From Microbacterium gallinarum (lineage in GTDB: Bacteria > Actinomycetota > Actinomycetes > Actinomycetales > Microbacteriaceae), in assembly GCF_014837165.1 (NCBI RefSeq), contig NZ_JACSPM010000003.1, positions 372,001 to 436,000 of the forward strand: a stretch of DNA of 64,000 nucleotides, in the 5' to 3' direction. Positions 1 through 9,331 of this stretch are shown one piece after another. Under the pieces are notes generated by a model. The model ran no database searches and had not been told where the DNA came from. It saw only the letters and a program-made list of their open reading frames with translations. Within the stretch, counting starts at the first letter, position 1; each line of letters starts with the position of its first letter. A program made the position numbers and the translations under genes.

Positions 1-2576
1 TCTACGCCCTTCCCGTCGACAACTTCTCAACGAAGGACGGCCAGCACACGAACGGGATCTACGGGTTCCTGGCGATGCTCATCAACCTCATCAAGGCCGA
101 GAAGCCGACCCATCTGGCTGTGGCGTTCGACACCTCGCGCCAGTCGTTCCGAACCCGCGAATACGCCGAGTACAAGGCGAACCGCTCCGAGACTCCGTCC
201 GAGTTCAAGGGCCAGATCCCGATCCTGCAGGACTGCCTCGCGGCCATGAGCATCACGGTGCTCCAGAAGGAGGACTTCGAGGCCGACGACATCCTGGCCA
301 CGCTCGCGACGCAGGCCGCGGCCGAGCACTACGACGTGCTCGTCTGCTCCGGTGACCGCGACACGATCCAGCTCGTGAACGACGACATCACGCTGCTCTA
401 CCCGAACGTGCAGGGCGTCTCGCAGCTCAAGCGCTACGACCGCCAGGCGGTCATCGACCGCTACGGCGTGCCCCCCGAGCAGTACCCCGACGTGGCGGCG
501 CTCGTCGGTGAGACGAGCGACAACCTCCCCGGCGTGCCCAAGGTCGGCGAGAAGACGGCCGTCAAGTGGCTGAACCAGTTCGGCTCGCTCGACGAGCTGC
601 TCGACAACGCCGACAAGGTCACGGGCGTCGTCGGCGGCAACCTGCGCGCGCACCTCGACGATGTGCGCCGCAACCGCACGCTCAACCGCCTGCTGACCGA
701 CGTCGAGCTACCGGTGACCGTCGCCGAGCTCGAGGTGAAGCCGATGGACGCACAGGCCGTCCGCGACATCTTCGCCCGGCTCGAGTTCAAAACCCTCATC
801 CCGCGCGTGGCCGAGCTCGCCGGCATCGAGCAGCAGATGGCGGCGGTGACGTCTGCGGCCGCGGTGCCCATGCCGGCCGCAGCCGAGCTCGCCGCTTCCG
901 AGCTGCTCGCGTGGCTCGAAGCCGTCGAGGGCGAGGTAGGGGTCACGGTCCTCACCGAGGGCGGTCAGCCCACCAGGCTCGGCGTGGCGACGCTCGAGGC
1001 GGCGGCTGAGGCGACGTGGACTCCCGAGCTCGCCGAGACGCTCGGCTCCTGGCTCGCCTCCGACGCGCCGAAGATCTTCAGCGACGCGAAGGCGCAGGTG
1101 AAGGCGCTTCGTCGAGTCGGCCTGCGCGTCGAGGGGCTCGCGTTCGACACGATCGTGGCCGGATGGCTGCTTCGCCCGAGCTTCCCCGACAAGAACCTGG
1201 CCGACCTCGTCGACCGCTACCTCGACGAGAAGCTCCCTGAGGCCGACCCGACCCAGCTGGTCCCCGAGACCGAGGGCGCGACTCCCGGTCAGCTGTCGTG
1301 GTTCACGATGCGCGTGACCGAGGCGCTGCGCGGCGAACTGCCCGAGAGCGTCGCGCGGGTGCTGACCGACATCGAGCTGCCCACGCTGCTCACCCTCGCC
1401 GACATGGAGCTGGCGGGCGTCGCCGTCTCGCACGGCACCCTGTCGACCTTCTCGGCCGAACTGGGTGAGCGGGCCGATGCGATCGCGCAGCAGGCGTTCC
1501 AGGCGATCGGCCGCGAGGTCAACCTCGGCTCGCCCAAGCAGCTGCAGGAGGTGCTGTTCGACGAGCTGCAGCTCCCGAAGACCCGAAAGACCAAGACGGG
1601 ATACTCGACGGATGCCGCGGTCCTCGCCGACCTGCAGGAGTCCAACCCGCATCCGTTCCTCGACCTGCTCCTCCAGCACCGCGAGGCCACGAAGCTGCGC
1701 CAGATCATCGAGTCGCTCGACACCGCGATCGGCGCCGACGGGCGGATCCGCACGACGTACGTGCAGACCGGCAGCCAGACCGGCCGGCTGTCGAGCACCG
1801 ACCCGAACCTTCAGAACATCCCGGTCCGCACCGACGAGAGCCGCCGCATCCGCTCGGCGTTCGAGGTGGGCGAGGACTACGAGACGCTGCTCACGGCGGA
1901 CTACTCGCAGATCGAGATGCGGATCATGGCCCACCTGTCCGAAGATCCCGGGCTCATCGAGGCGTTCAACTCGGGCGAAGACCTCCACCGCTTCGTCGGC
2001 GCCCGCGTCTTCGCGGTCGACCCGGCCGACGTGACTCCCGCGATGCGCACCAAGGTGAAGGCGATGTCGTACGGCCTCGTGTACGGCCTGTCGGCGTTCG
2101 GTCTCTCCAAGCAGCTGCGCATCGAGCAGAGCGAGGCGAAGCAACTCATGATGGAGTACTTCGCGCGCTTCGGGGCGGTGCGCGACTATCTGCGGTCGTC
2201 GGTCGAGCAGGCCCGCATCGACGGCTACACCGAGACGATCTTCGGCCGCCGGCGCCCGTTCCCCGACCTCGCGAGCCCCAACCGGGTGCTGCGTGAGAAC
2301 GCCGAGCGGGCGGCCCTGAACGCCCCCATCCAAGGCAGCGCTGCCGACATCATGAAGATCGCGCTGTTCCGCATCCACGAGGAATTCATGTCCCGTGACC
2401 TGCGCTCGCGCGTGCTCATGCAGATCCACGATGAGCTCGTGGTCGAGGTCGCGCCGGGGGAGTGGGAGGTCGCGGAGCAGATCGTGCAGGACCGCATGGG
2501 CGACGCCGCCGATCTCTCGGTGCCCCTCGACGTGCAGATCGGGCGCGGGCCGAACTGGAACGAAGCCGGGCACTGA
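1..2576 (+). CDS. polA: DNA polymerase I, 5' end cut off by the window
   Basis: Family A DNA polymerase for Okazaki-fragment processing and repair synthesis. The frame is open from base 3 (about 857 residues seen) and the true start lies left of the window; the ATG at 75 is internal, because conserved sequence (PVDNFSTKDGQHTNG) precedes it. The first ~270 residues are the 5'-nuclease domain, with acidic EADD and the DNA-binding hairpin GVPKVGEKTA. The middle should be the 3'-5' exonuclease domain, but I find no DxE-type metal motif, so it is probably inactive, as is usual in actinobacteria. The polymerase domain shows motif A (ADYSQIEMR), the O-helix (KAMSYGLVYG) and motif C (IHDELVVEV). It ends in TGA 46 bases before the next gene. 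Confidence 0.97.
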   Translation, partial: YALPVDNFSTKDGQHTNGIYGFLAMLINLIKAEKPTHLAVAFDTSRQSFRTREYAEYKANRSETPSEFKGQIPILQDCLAAMSITVLQKEDFEADDILATLATQAAAEHYDVLVCSGDRDTIQLVNDDITLLYPNVQGVSQLKRYDRQAVIDRYGVPPEQYPDVAALVGETSDNLPGVPKVGEKTAVKWLNQFGSLDELLDNADKVTGVVGGNLRAHLDDVRRNRTLNRLLTDVELPVTVAELEVKPMDAQAVRDIFARLEFKTLIPRVAELAGIEQQMAAVTSAAAVPMPAAAELAASELLAWLEAVEGEVGVTVLTEGGQPTRLGVATLEAAAEATWTPELAETLGSWLASDAPKIFSDAKAQVKALRRVGLRVEGLAFDTIVAGWLLRPSFPDKNLADLVDRYLDEKLPEADPTQLVPETEGATPGQLSWFTMRVTEALRGELPESVARVLTDIELPTLLTLADMELAGVAVSHGTLSTFSAELGERADAIAQQAFQAIGREVNLGSPKQLQEVLFDELQLPKTRKTKTGYSTDAAVLADLQESNPHPFLDLLLQHREATKLRQIIESLDTAIGADGRIRTTYVQTGSQTGRLSSTDPNLQNIPVRTDESRRIRSAFEVGEDYETLLTADYSQIEMRIMAHLSEDPGLIEAFNSGEDLHRFVGARVFAVDPADVTPAMRTKVKAMSYGLVYGLSAFGLSKQLRIEQSEAKQLMMEYFARFGAVRDYLRSSVEQARIDGYTETIFGRRRPFPDLASPNRVLRENAERAALNAPIQGSAADIMKIALFRIHEEFMSRDLRSRVLMQIHDELVVEVAPGEWEVAEQIVQDRMGDAADLSVPLDVQIGRGPNWNEAGH

Positions 2577-2609
2577 ACCCCGCGTTTGGCGCGTCACGGC
2601 GCGGCTCCT

Positions 2610-2615
2610 TAGGCT
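2610..2615 (+). promoter_or_regulatory. -10 box of a leaderless promoter (DUF885 gene)
   Basis: TAGGCT, followed by 7 bases and then the ATG at 2623, so transcription should start at or within a base of the start codon. No Shine-Dalgarno sequence is present. Confidence 0.65.
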
Positions 2616-2622
2616 CGACTCC

Positions 2623-4296
2623 ATGACTCAAGAAACACGCACGCCCACGCAGATCGATACGATCGCTGATGCATGGGTCGACACGCTGGCCGAGCTCGAG
2701 CCGACGCTGGCCACGTACATCGGCCGTTCGGAGTACAACGACCGGTTCGGCGACTACAGCCCCGCCGGCCAGCAGCGGCTCGTCGAAGAGGGGCGAAAGA
2801 CGCTGGCAGCTCTCGCCGAGGCGACCCCGGTCGACGACATCGACGTCGTCACCCAGGAAGACCTCACCCGCGAGATCCAGGTGGGCATCGAGCTCAACGA
2901 GGCGAATTGGCACCTGCGCGACATCAACGTGATCGCATCGCCTGCACAGGACATCCGGTCGGCATTCGACCTCATGCCGACAGCGACCGCCGACGACTGG
3001 AGCGTCGTCGCGACGCGCCTCAAGGCCGTCCCCGGTGCCCTCGACGGCTACATCGAGACGCTGCGCGAGGGCATCGCCCGCGGAGTCGTCCCCGCACGCC
3101 GTCAGGTGGCCGAGGTCGTCACGCAGATCGCGCGCTACACCGAAGACGAGGGCTTCTTCGCGACGTTCGTCGCCGAGGCGGCGCCCGAGGAGGGGCAGCT
3201 GCCCGCCTCGCTCGCGCGTGAGCTGTCCGACAGCGCGAACGCCGCTCGCGTCGCGTACGACGAGCTCGCGAGCTTCCTCGGCAGCGAACTGAGCGCAGCG
3301 GCGACCGACGACGACGCGGTCGGTCGTGAGCTGTACGCGCTGCACTCCCGCCGGTTCCTCGGCGCGACCGTCGACCTCGACGAGACCTACGAGTGGGGCG
3401 TCGAGGAGCTCGCGCGCATGGTCGCCGAGCAGGAGTCGATCGCGAACGAGATCAAGCCCGGCGCATCCGTCGAAGAGGCGGTGGCGTTCCTCGAGCAGCA
3501 CGAGGCCCGCAAGCTGTACGGCACCGAGGCGCTGCAGAAGTGGATGCAGGAGACCAGCGACCGCGCGGTCGCCGAACTCGGCCGGACGCACTTCGACATC
3601 GCCGAGCCCATCCGCAAGCTCGAGTGCATGATCGCGCCGACGAAGGAAGGCGGCATCTACTACACCGGTCCGACCGACGACTTCTCGCGCCCCGGCCGCA
3701 TGTGGTGGTCGGTGCCGGAGGGCGTCGAGGACTTCGACACCTGGCGCGAGCTGACCACCGTGTACCACGAGGGCGTTCCCGGTCACCACCTGCAGATCGC
3801 GCAGGCGGTGTACAACCGAGCGCAGCTCAACTCGTACCGTCGGCTGCTCGGCGGCACCTCCGGTCACGCCGAAGGCTGGGCCCTCTACGCCGAGCGTCTC
3901 ATGGAGCAGCTCGGCTACCTCGACGATCCCGCCGACCGTCTCGGCATGCTCGACGGGCAGCGCATGCGCGCCGCCCGCGTCGTGCTCGACATCGGCGTGC
4001 ACCTGCGCAAGCCGCGTCCCGACGGCCAGGGCACGTGGGACGCCGACTTCGCGCTCGAGTTCATGCGTCACAACGTGAACATGTCCGACGAATTCGTGCA
4101 GTTCGAGGTCAAGCGCTACCTCGGCTGGCCCGGCCAGGCGCCGTCCTACAAGGTCGGTCAGCGCATCTGGGAGCAGCTCCGCGATGATGTCGCGGAGCGC
4201 GAGGGAGCGGACTTCTCGATCAAGCGCTTCCACAAGCGCGCGCTCGACATCGGCGGCGTGGGCCTCGACACCCTGCGTTCGGCACTGTCGCGCTGA
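2623..4296 (+). CDS. DUF885 family protein, putative metallohydrolase
   Basis: 557 residues in the DUF885 family, whose members resemble zinc carboxypeptidases. The strongest mark is HEGVPGHHLQ near residue 385, a histidine-rich metal-site-like motif, followed by a glycine- and glutamate-containing stretch (GHAEGWALYAE) that fits a second set of ligands. There is no signal peptide, so it is probably cytoplasmic. The substrate is unknown. The ATG at 2623 is chosen because a -10 box sits just before it and the upstream extension overlaps polA in another frame. It stands alone between polA and a convergent phosphoribosyltransferase gene. Confidence 0.88.
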   Translation: MTQETRTPTQIDTIADAWVDTLAELEPTLATYIGRSEYNDRFGDYSPAGQQRLVEEGRKTLAALAEATPVDDIDVVTQEDLTREIQVGIELNEANWHLRDINVIASPAQDIRSAFDLMPTATADDWSVVATRLKAVPGALDGYIETLREGIARGVVPARRQVAEVVTQIARYTEDEGFFATFVAEAAPEEGQLPASLARELSDSANAARVAYDELASFLGSELSAAATDDDAVGRELYALHSRRFLGATVDLDETYEWGVEELARMVAEQESIANEIKPGASVEEAVAFLEQHEARKLYGTEALQKWMQETSDRAVAELGRTHFDIAEPIRKLECMIAPTKEGGIYYTGPTDDFSRPGRMWWSVPEGVEDFDTWRELTTVYHEGVPGHHLQIAQAVYNRAQLNSYRRLLGGTSGHAEGWALYAERLMEQLGYLDDPADRLGMLDGQRMRAARVVLDIGVHLRKPRPDGQGTWDADFALEFMRHNVNMSDEFVQFEVKRYLGWPGQAPSYKVGQRIWEQLRDDVAEREGADFSIKRFHKRALDIGGVGLDTLRSALSR

Positions 4297-4303
4297 GCCG
4301 AGT

Positions 4304-4930
4304 TCACTCGCGGAGGTCGTGGGTCAGCAGTTCCACGACCTCCGCGTCGCTCGTCTGGGTGAAGTCGTCGTAGAACTGCCCGACGGCCCAGAAGTCGCGC
4401 ACCCGGTGCGGGCAGATGTACTCGTCCACCACATCGCGCTCCGGTCGCCAGTCCGCGGGCGCGACGGGCGCCGCGAGCACGATCGTCTCCGCGCGTCGCG
4501 CGCGCAGCGAGAGGCATGCCGCGGTCGCCGTCGCGCCGGTCGCGATCCCGTCGTCGACGACGATGGCGGTGATCCCGTCCACGTCGTCGTCGGTGTGGAA
4601 GAGCGCACCACGGCGCCTGAGCTCGACGCGCTCCATGTCCTCGACGAAAGCCAGCTGCTCGGGGGTGACATGGCTCGCCCGCAGCGCCGCATCGTTCACG
4701 ACGCGCACACCGCCCGCGATGGCGCCCACCGCGAACTCCTCGTGGGAGGGCGCCCCGAGCTTGCGCACGACTGCGGCGGCCAGCGGGAGCCCGAGGGAGC
4801 GCGCGACGGCGGCCGCGACGACGACGCCGCCGCGGGGGATCCCGAACACCACGGCGTCCTGGCCGGCCCAGGGCTGCAGCGACTCGGCGAGTTCCCGGCC
4901 GGCGGCGGAGCGGTCGGCGAAGAGTGCCAT
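4304..4930 (-). CDS. Phosphoribosyltransferase-domain protein
   Basis: 208 residues. The type I phosphoribosyltransferase fold is marked by VVDDGIATGATA near residue 120, the loop that binds the 5-phosphate of PRPP, preceded by the GIPRGGVVVA loop near residue 30. Proteins of this type are common in actinobacteria as single genes of unknown substrate; they are distinct from the purine and pyrimidine salvage enzymes. It converges on the DUF885 gene with a 7-base gap. The start ATG has a leaderless-type -10 box (TAACGT) 6 bases upstream. Confidence 0.85.
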   Translation of the reverse strand: MALFADRSAAGRELAESLQPWAGQDAVVFGIPRGGVVVAAAVARSLGLPLAAAVVRKLGAPSHEEFAVGAIAGGVRVVNDAALRASHVTPEQLAFVEDMERVELRRRGALFHTDDDVDGITAIVVDDGIATGATATAACLSLRARRAETIVLAAPVAPADWRPERDVVDEYICPHRVRDFWAVGQFYDDFTQTSDAEVVELLTHDLRE

Positions 4931-4936
4931 ACGGCC

Positions 4937-4942
4937 ACGTTA
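4937..4942 (-). promoter_or_regulatory. -10 box before the phosphoribosyltransferase gene
   Basis: On the minus strand TAACGT is followed by 6 bases and the ATG at 4930. The spacing fits a transcript without a leader. Confidence 0.6.
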
Positions 4943-5037
4943 CGCCGGGCCGCCCGGCGTGTCTCGGGGAATGCCGCCTGCTCCTCCGTGGTTCCTTCGG
5001 TCGTGCGTCTTATGCACGCGAATGGAAAGGACACGCG

Positions 5038-6075
5038 ATGAGCGACCTCGCATCGGTCGAGCTGGGCTTGGACACCTTCGGCGACATCACCCGCGACGAA
5101 TCGGGGGAGCTGCGCACCGGAGCGCAGACCATCCGGGATGTCGTGGACGAGGCGGTGCTGGCCGACCAGGTCGGCCTCTCGTTCTTCGGCGTGGGTGAGC
5201 ACCATCGCCGTGAGTTCGCCGTTTCGAGCCCCGAGATCGTGCTGGCCGCCGCGGCCGCCCGCACGGAGCGCATCCACCTCGGGACTGCGGTGACCGTCCT
5301 CTCGAGCGATGACCCGGTGCGCGTGTACGAGCGCTTCGCGACGCTCGACGCCGTCGCCCACGGCCGCGCCGAAGTGATCCTCGGGCGCGGGTCGTTCATC
5401 GAGTCGTTCCCGCTGTTCGGCTACGACCTGCGCGATTACGAGGCCCTGTTCGACGAGAAGCTCGATCTGTTCTCGCAGCTCCTCGAGGAGAAGCCCGTCA
5501 CCTGGCAGGGCACACTCCGCGCGCCGCTCACGGACGCCGACGTGTTCCCGAAGACCGAGAACGGCCTGCGGGCCTGGGTCGGCGTCGGCGGCACCCCCGA
5601 GTCGGTGGTCCGCGCGGCTCGCTACGGCTACGGCCTCATGCTCGCGATCATCGGCGGTCCAGCCGATCGCTTCCGCCCTTTCGCCGACCTCTACCGGCGG
5701 TCCCTGACGACGTTCGAGCGCGCACCGCTGCCGATCGGCGTGCACTCGCCCGGCCACGTCGCCGACACCGATCAGCAGGCCTGGGAGGAGGCGTACGAGG
5801 GATTCGAGGCGATGAACAACACGATCGGCCGCGAGCGAGGCTGGCCGCCTTACAGCCGCATGCGCTTCCAGCGCGACGTCGGACCCGAGGGCGCCCTGTA
5901 CGTCGGTTCGCCCGAGACGGTCGCCCGCAAGATCGCCGACACCGTGCGCACGCTCGGCGTGCAGCGCTTCGACATGAAGTTCTCGACGGGCACGCTGTCG
6001 CATGCGCGCATGATGCGTTCGATCGAGCTCTACGGGACGAAGGTGGCGCCGCTGGTCCGCGACCTGCTGTCGTGA
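5038..6075 (+). CDS. LLM-class (luciferase-like) flavin-dependent oxidoreductase
   Basis: 345 residues of the bacterial-luciferase-like (LLM) fold, a TIM barrel that uses reduced FMN or F420. Typical blocks are the N-terminal beta-strand (LGLDTFGD), GVGEHHR near residue 60, the RIHLGTAVTVL strand near residue 80 and GRGSFIESF near residue 120. The closest families act as monooxygenases of unknown substrate. The ATG at 5038 is preceded by GGAAAGG at a good distance, and a longer frame upstream has no such signal. It is not overlapped by either neighbour, so it is probably expressed alone. Confidence 0.9.
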   Translation: MSDLASVELGLDTFGDITRDESGELRTGAQTIRDVVDEAVLADQVGLSFFGVGEHHRREFAVSSPEIVLAAAAARTERIHLGTAVTVLSSDDPVRVYERFATLDAVAHGRAEVILGRGSFIESFPLFGYDLRDYEALFDEKLDLFSQLLEEKPVTWQGTLRAPLTDADVFPKTENGLRAWVGVGGTPESVVRAARYGYGLMLAIIGGPADRFRPFADLYRRSLTTFERAPLPIGVHSPGHVADTDQQAWEEAYEGFEAMNNTIGRERGWPPYSRMRFQRDVGPEGALYVGSPETVARKIADTVRTLGVQRFDMKFSTGTLSHARMMRSIELYGTKVAPLVRDLLS

Positions 6076-6099
6076 GTGACGCAGGGGCGCGCGCATCCG

Positions 6100-6105
6100 T
6101 AGCAT
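6100..6105 (+). promoter_or_regulatory. -10 box before the MFS transporter gene
   Basis: TAGCAT, then 6 bases, then the ATG at 6112; no ribosome-binding site is visible. Confidence 0.6.
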
Positions 6106-6111
6106 GACGCT

Positions 6112-7470
6112 ATGACGGATGCCGACACCCGCGCAGCGGCGACGCTCTCGGAGCGCCTCGACCGGCTGCCCTTCACTCGCCGGCACCTGCGCGTTCTGAC
6201 CGGGTCGGGCCTCGGATGGGCTCTCGACGCGATGGACGTCGGGCTGATCTCGTTCGTGATCGCGGCGCTGGCGGCCCAATGGAGCCTGCAGCCGTACGAG
6301 ACGGCGTGGATCGCCTCGGTCGGCTTCATCGGCATGGCGATCGGCGCGAGCGTCGGCGGCCTGCTCGCCGACCGCTTCGGACGGCGCTCAGTCTTCGCGC
6401 TGACCCTCGTCGTCTACGGGCTCGCGACGGGTGCGAGTGCCCTCGTCGGCGGGCTGGTGGCACTGCTCGTGCTGCGGTTCTTCGTCGGACTCGGGCTCGG
6501 CGCCGAGCTTCCCGTCGCGTCGACCTATGTGAGCGAGTTCGCGCCTGCGCGCATTCGCGGCCGTCTCATCGTGATCCTCGAAGCGTTCTGGGCCGTCGGG
6601 TGGACGGCAGCGGCCCTCATCGGGTTCTACGTCATCCCCGCCTCGGAGGCGGGGTGGCGGTGGGCGTTCGCGCTCGGGGCGATTCCGGCGGCGTACGCGC
6701 TGTTCGTGCGCTGGGGACTGCCCGAGTCGGCACGATGGCTCGAGCGACGGGGCAGGCACGGCGACGCGGAGGCTGTCGTGCAGTCGTTCGAGGAGGCAGC
6801 CGACACCTCCGCGGTCGCCGAGCCGACCGGTGTATCGCCGGACACCGAGCCGCCTGTGGCGTCTTCACTGGGGTCGCGTCTCGCGTCGCTGTGGTCCCGC
6901 GAGTTCACGATGCGGACGGCCTGCCTGTGGCTGGTGTGGTTCTGCGTGAACTTCTCGTACTACGGTGCGTTCATCTGGATCCCGTCGATCCTCGTGGCGC
7001 AGGGATACGACCTTGTGCGGTCGTTCGGCTTCACGCTGATCATCACGCTCGCTCAGCTTCCGGGGTACGCGACGGCGGCCTGGCTCATCGAGGTGTGGGG
7101 CCGCCGCGCGACGCTCTCGGTCTTCCTCGTGGGGTCGGCGGCTTCCGCCGTGGTGTTCGGCACCGTCGGCAGTGAGGGCGGCGTCATCGCCGCGGGCATG
7201 GCACTGTCGTTCTTCAACCTCGGCGCATGGGGAGCGCTCTACGCAGTGACGCCCGAGATGTACCCGACGTCGCTCCGGGCCACCGGCTCGGGCTGGGCCG
7301 CCGGCGTCGGCCGGATCGCGTCGATCATCGCACCGCTTGCCGTCCCGGCACTCCTGGCGATGGGCGGTGCTCCGACGCTCTTCGTCGTCTTCGCGGCGTT
7401 CTTCGTCGTCGCCGCCGTCGCAGCCTGGGGCCTCGTCGACAAGCGCGGCGTCGCCCTCGACGACCGCTGA
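6112..7470 (+). CDS. MFS transporter, sugar/aromatic-acid porter type
   Basis: 452 residues with about 12 membrane segments and a charged central loop (residues ~220-260). The first transmembrane segment carries LGWALDAMDVGL, the form seen in aromatic-acid/niacin and sugar-porter relatives. Loop 2-3 has the MFS signature GLLADRFGRR, and PESARWLERRG after segment 6 matches the PESPRWL motif of that branch. The substrate cannot be read from sequence; small organic acids or sugars are the likely range. No neighbouring catabolic operon points to one. Confidence 0.9.
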   Translation: MTDADTRAAATLSERLDRLPFTRRHLRVLTGSGLGWALDAMDVGLISFVIAALAAQWSLQPYETAWIASVGFIGMAIGASVGGLLADRFGRRSVFALTLVVYGLATGASALVGGLVALLVLRFFVGLGLGAELPVASTYVSEFAPARIRGRLIVILEAFWAVGWTAAALIGFYVIPASEAGWRWAFALGAIPAAYALFVRWGLPESARWLERRGRHGDAEAVVQSFEEAADTSAVAEPTGVSPDTEPPVASSLGSRLASLWSREFTMRTACLWLVWFCVNFSYYGAFIWIPSILVAQGYDLVRSFGFTLIITLAQLPGYATAAWLIEVWGRRATLSVFLVGSAASAVVFGTVGSEGGVIAAGMALSFFNLGAWGALYAVTPEMYPTSLRATGSGWAAGVGRIASIIAPLAVPALLAMGGAPTLFVVFAAFFVVAAVAAWGLVDKRGVALDDR

Positions 7471-7489
7471 GAGAGTCGACCGCCGCCCT

Positions 7490-7495
7490 TAGGCT
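7490..7495 (+). promoter_or_regulatory. -10 box before the first SGNH hydrolase gene
   Basis: TAGGCT, 6 bases, then ATG at 7502. It lies within 32 bases of the preceding stop codon, which separates this gene from the transporter. Confidence 0.65.
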
Positions 7496-7501
7496 GGGAC
7501 G

Positions 7502-8263
7502 ATGGCATCCGTACGGTACGTCGCGATCGGCGACTCGTTCACCGAAGGCGTCGGCGACGAGCTTCCCGACGGTCGCGTGCGGGGTTGGGCGGATCTCGTC
7601 GCCCAGGGATGGGCGGATGCCTCCGGGCAGCCCGTCGGCTACGCGAACTTCGCGATCCGCGGCAAGCTCGTCTGGCCGATCGTCGAGCAGCAGCTGGAGC
7701 CTGCGCTCGCGCTGCGGCCCACTCATCTGTCTTTCAACGGCGGGGGCAACGACATGCTGCGGCCCCGCACCAGCGTGTCGCGCATCGTCGACGCCTTCAC
7801 CCACGTGCTGCGGCGCTGCGATGAGGAGGGCGTGACGCTCATCGTGCTGTCGGGCGCCAATCCCTCCGGCCAGCTGCCGATGAGTCGCGTGATCCAGCGG
7901 CGCGGCGACCTGCTGTCGGCCGCCGTCGCCGCGCGGCTCGCCGATCGCAGCGACATCATCCGGGCGTTCAACTGGCCCGATCGTGAGCTGTCGAGCCCGC
8001 CGTACTGGTCGGAGGATCGACTGCACATGAACTCGCGCGGCCACCACCGCGTGGCTGCTCGCGTGCTCACGGCCCTCGGGCAGGAGCCCCCGGCCGACTG
8101 GTGGTCGCTGCCGCCGCTGCCGCCCGCGGCCACGCGTGGCGCCGCCTACTACCGCGAGCACGTCGGGCCCTGGGTTCGGCGACGGCTCACCGGCACCTCG
8201 TCGGGCGACGGGCGCGCCCCCAAGCACGGGGAGTGGTTCGACGTGCTGCCGTCAGGCCTCTGA
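7502..8263 (+). CDS. SGNH/GDSL-family hydrolase (copy 1)
   Basis: 253 residues. Block I is GDSFTEGVGD near residue 10 with the nucleophile serine, block III is GGGND near residue 80, and block V is the DRLHMNSRGHH stretch near residue 175 that carries the catalytic Asp and His. There is no signal peptide, so it is an intracellular esterase or lipase of unknown substrate. A clear paralogue lies at 42592-43452 with the same opening (YVAIGDSFTEGVGD) and the same YAN-AIRG block. The end comes close to the convergent DUF2087 gene, overlapping it by 12 bases. Confidence 0.9.
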   Translation: MASVRYVAIGDSFTEGVGDELPDGRVRGWADLVAQGWADASGQPVGYANFAIRGKLVWPIVEQQLEPALALRPTHLSFNGGGNDMLRPRTSVSRIVDAFTHVLRRCDEEGVTLIVLSGANPSGQLPMSRVIQRRGDLLSAAVAARLADRSDIIRAFNWPDRELSSPPYWSEDRLHMNSRGHHRVAARVLTALGQEPPADWWSLPPLPPAATRGAAYYREHVGPWVRRRLTGTSSGDGRAPKHGEWFDVLPSGL

Positions 8264-8734
8264 TCCGACCAGTGCGTACTCGGAGCCCGACCGCGTGCGC
8301 TCGAGCAGTTCGACGTCGACCAGGTACCTCCGCAGCACCGCCACGTCGTCGGTGAACCGCACCAGGCGTTCGTTCGTCTGCTTCTCGCTCAGCACCTCGC
8401 CCGGCTCGAACGCCTGAGCCACCACCCATGCAAGCAGTTCGCGGCGATCGCTGTCGTGCACGGGGAAGCGATCGATGCGGCCCGCGCCGTCGAGGAACCG
8501 CGCCGGACCCGTCGCCTTCACGACGGGACTGTCCGTGAGGATGCCGCGCAGCAGGGTGTCGGCAAAGACGAGGCCGTCGTCGGTCTCGCGGACCAGTCCC
8601 AGCTCGGCGAGGCGCGCGACGGCACGCTCCCGGCGGGCGGTCGTGAGCGGGGGTCCGGCCATCGCCTCGGCCATCACGGTCCGTAGGTCGGGGTTGAGGA
8701 GCGCCGCGATCACACCCCGCCAGCTGTCGCTCAC
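8252..8734 (-). CDS. DUF2087-domain protein, putative regulator
   Basis: 160 residues from a GTG at 8734 that overlaps the stop of the RibD-like gene (GTGA), so the two are translationally coupled. The N-terminal half looks like a winged-helix repressor (ERAVARLAELGLVRE), and the C-terminal half is the DUF2087 domain (RIDRFPVHDSDRRELLAWV, then SEKQTNERL near residue 118). DUF2087 is often fused to HTH or metal-sensing regulators, so DNA or ligand binding is likely but unproven. A longer frame to 9130 exists only because the upstream gene is also open in this frame. Confidence 0.8.
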   Translation of the reverse strand: MSDSWRGVIAALLNPDLRTVMAEAMAGPPLTTARRERAVARLAELGLVRETDDGLVFADTLLRGILTDSPVVKATGPARFLDGAGRIDRFPVHDSDRRELLAWVVAQAFEPGEVLSEKQTNERLVRFTDDVAVLRRYLVDVELLERTRSGSEYALVGSEA

Positions 8735-9300
8735 GCTGCGGCCCCGCCGACGGCATAGGTGAGCTCCGCGAACGCACCGGCCTGCCGGACCCCGGTGAGG
8801 GTCAGCCGGTCGGAGCCGATGCGGCGGGGGAGCAGCGGTTTGCCCGAGGGCAGCGTCGCCGGGGCGACGGAAACGACGATCTCGTCGAGCAGGCCCGCAT
8901 CGGCGAACTGGCCCGCCAGGTCTCCGCCGCCGACGATCCAGACATCGCGATCGCCCGCAGCCGCGCGGATCGCAGGCCAGGCGTCCGTCACGTCGCCTCG
9001 GACGAAGCGGATGTCGGCGCCCGGTACGTTCGGCAGGTCTCGACCGGTGAACACGAACGTCGGGCGTGCGCCGTAGTACGTCGGCCATTTCTCGGGGTGC
9101 TCCACGAGCTGCTCGTGCCGGAGCACCCACTCATAGGTCGACGACCCCTGCACGAGCACGCCGATGCCGGAGAGGAACCCCATGAAGTCGCTGTCTCCGC
9201 CTTCGCCGCCGGGTGCGGCGAAGAGCCAGTCGAGCGAGTCGTCATCGTCTGCGAGGAAGCCGTTCAGGGTGGTGGCGGTGTAGAAGATCACGCGGGCCAT
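8731..9300 (-). CDS. RibD C-terminal / dihydrofolate-reductase family protein
   Basis: 189 residues of the RibD_C fold, related to dihydrofolate reductase and to riboflavin-pathway reductases. Visible marks are the opening strand VIFYTATTLNGFLAD, the nucleotide-site strand DVWIVGGGDLAGQF near residue 120, and the closing LTLTGVRQ strand. Such stand-alone proteins are thought to be NAD(P)H reductases of unknown substrate; a role in folate synthesis is not implied. It is divergent from the ArsR gene, sharing the operator-bearing gap at 9301-9387, and is followed by the coupled DUF2087 gene. Confidence 0.85.
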   Translation of the reverse strand: MARVIFYTATTLNGFLADDDDSLDWLFAAPGGEGGDSDFMGFLSGIGVLVQGSSTYEWVLRHEQLVEHPEKWPTYYGARPTFVFTGRDLPNVPGADIRFVRGDVTDAWPAIRAAAGDRDVWIVGGGDLAGQFADAGLLDEIVVSVAPATLPSGKPLLPRRIGSDRLTLTGVRQAGAFAELTYAVGGAAA

Positions 9301-9306
9301 TCCGTC

Positions 9307-9312
9307 ACCGTA
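9307..9312 (-). promoter_or_regulatory. -10 box before the RibD-like gene
   Basis: TACGGT on the minus strand, 6 bases, then ATG at 9300, a leaderless arrangement. Confidence 0.6.
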
Positions 9313-9331
9313 GCGTGCTCCGACGACATCA

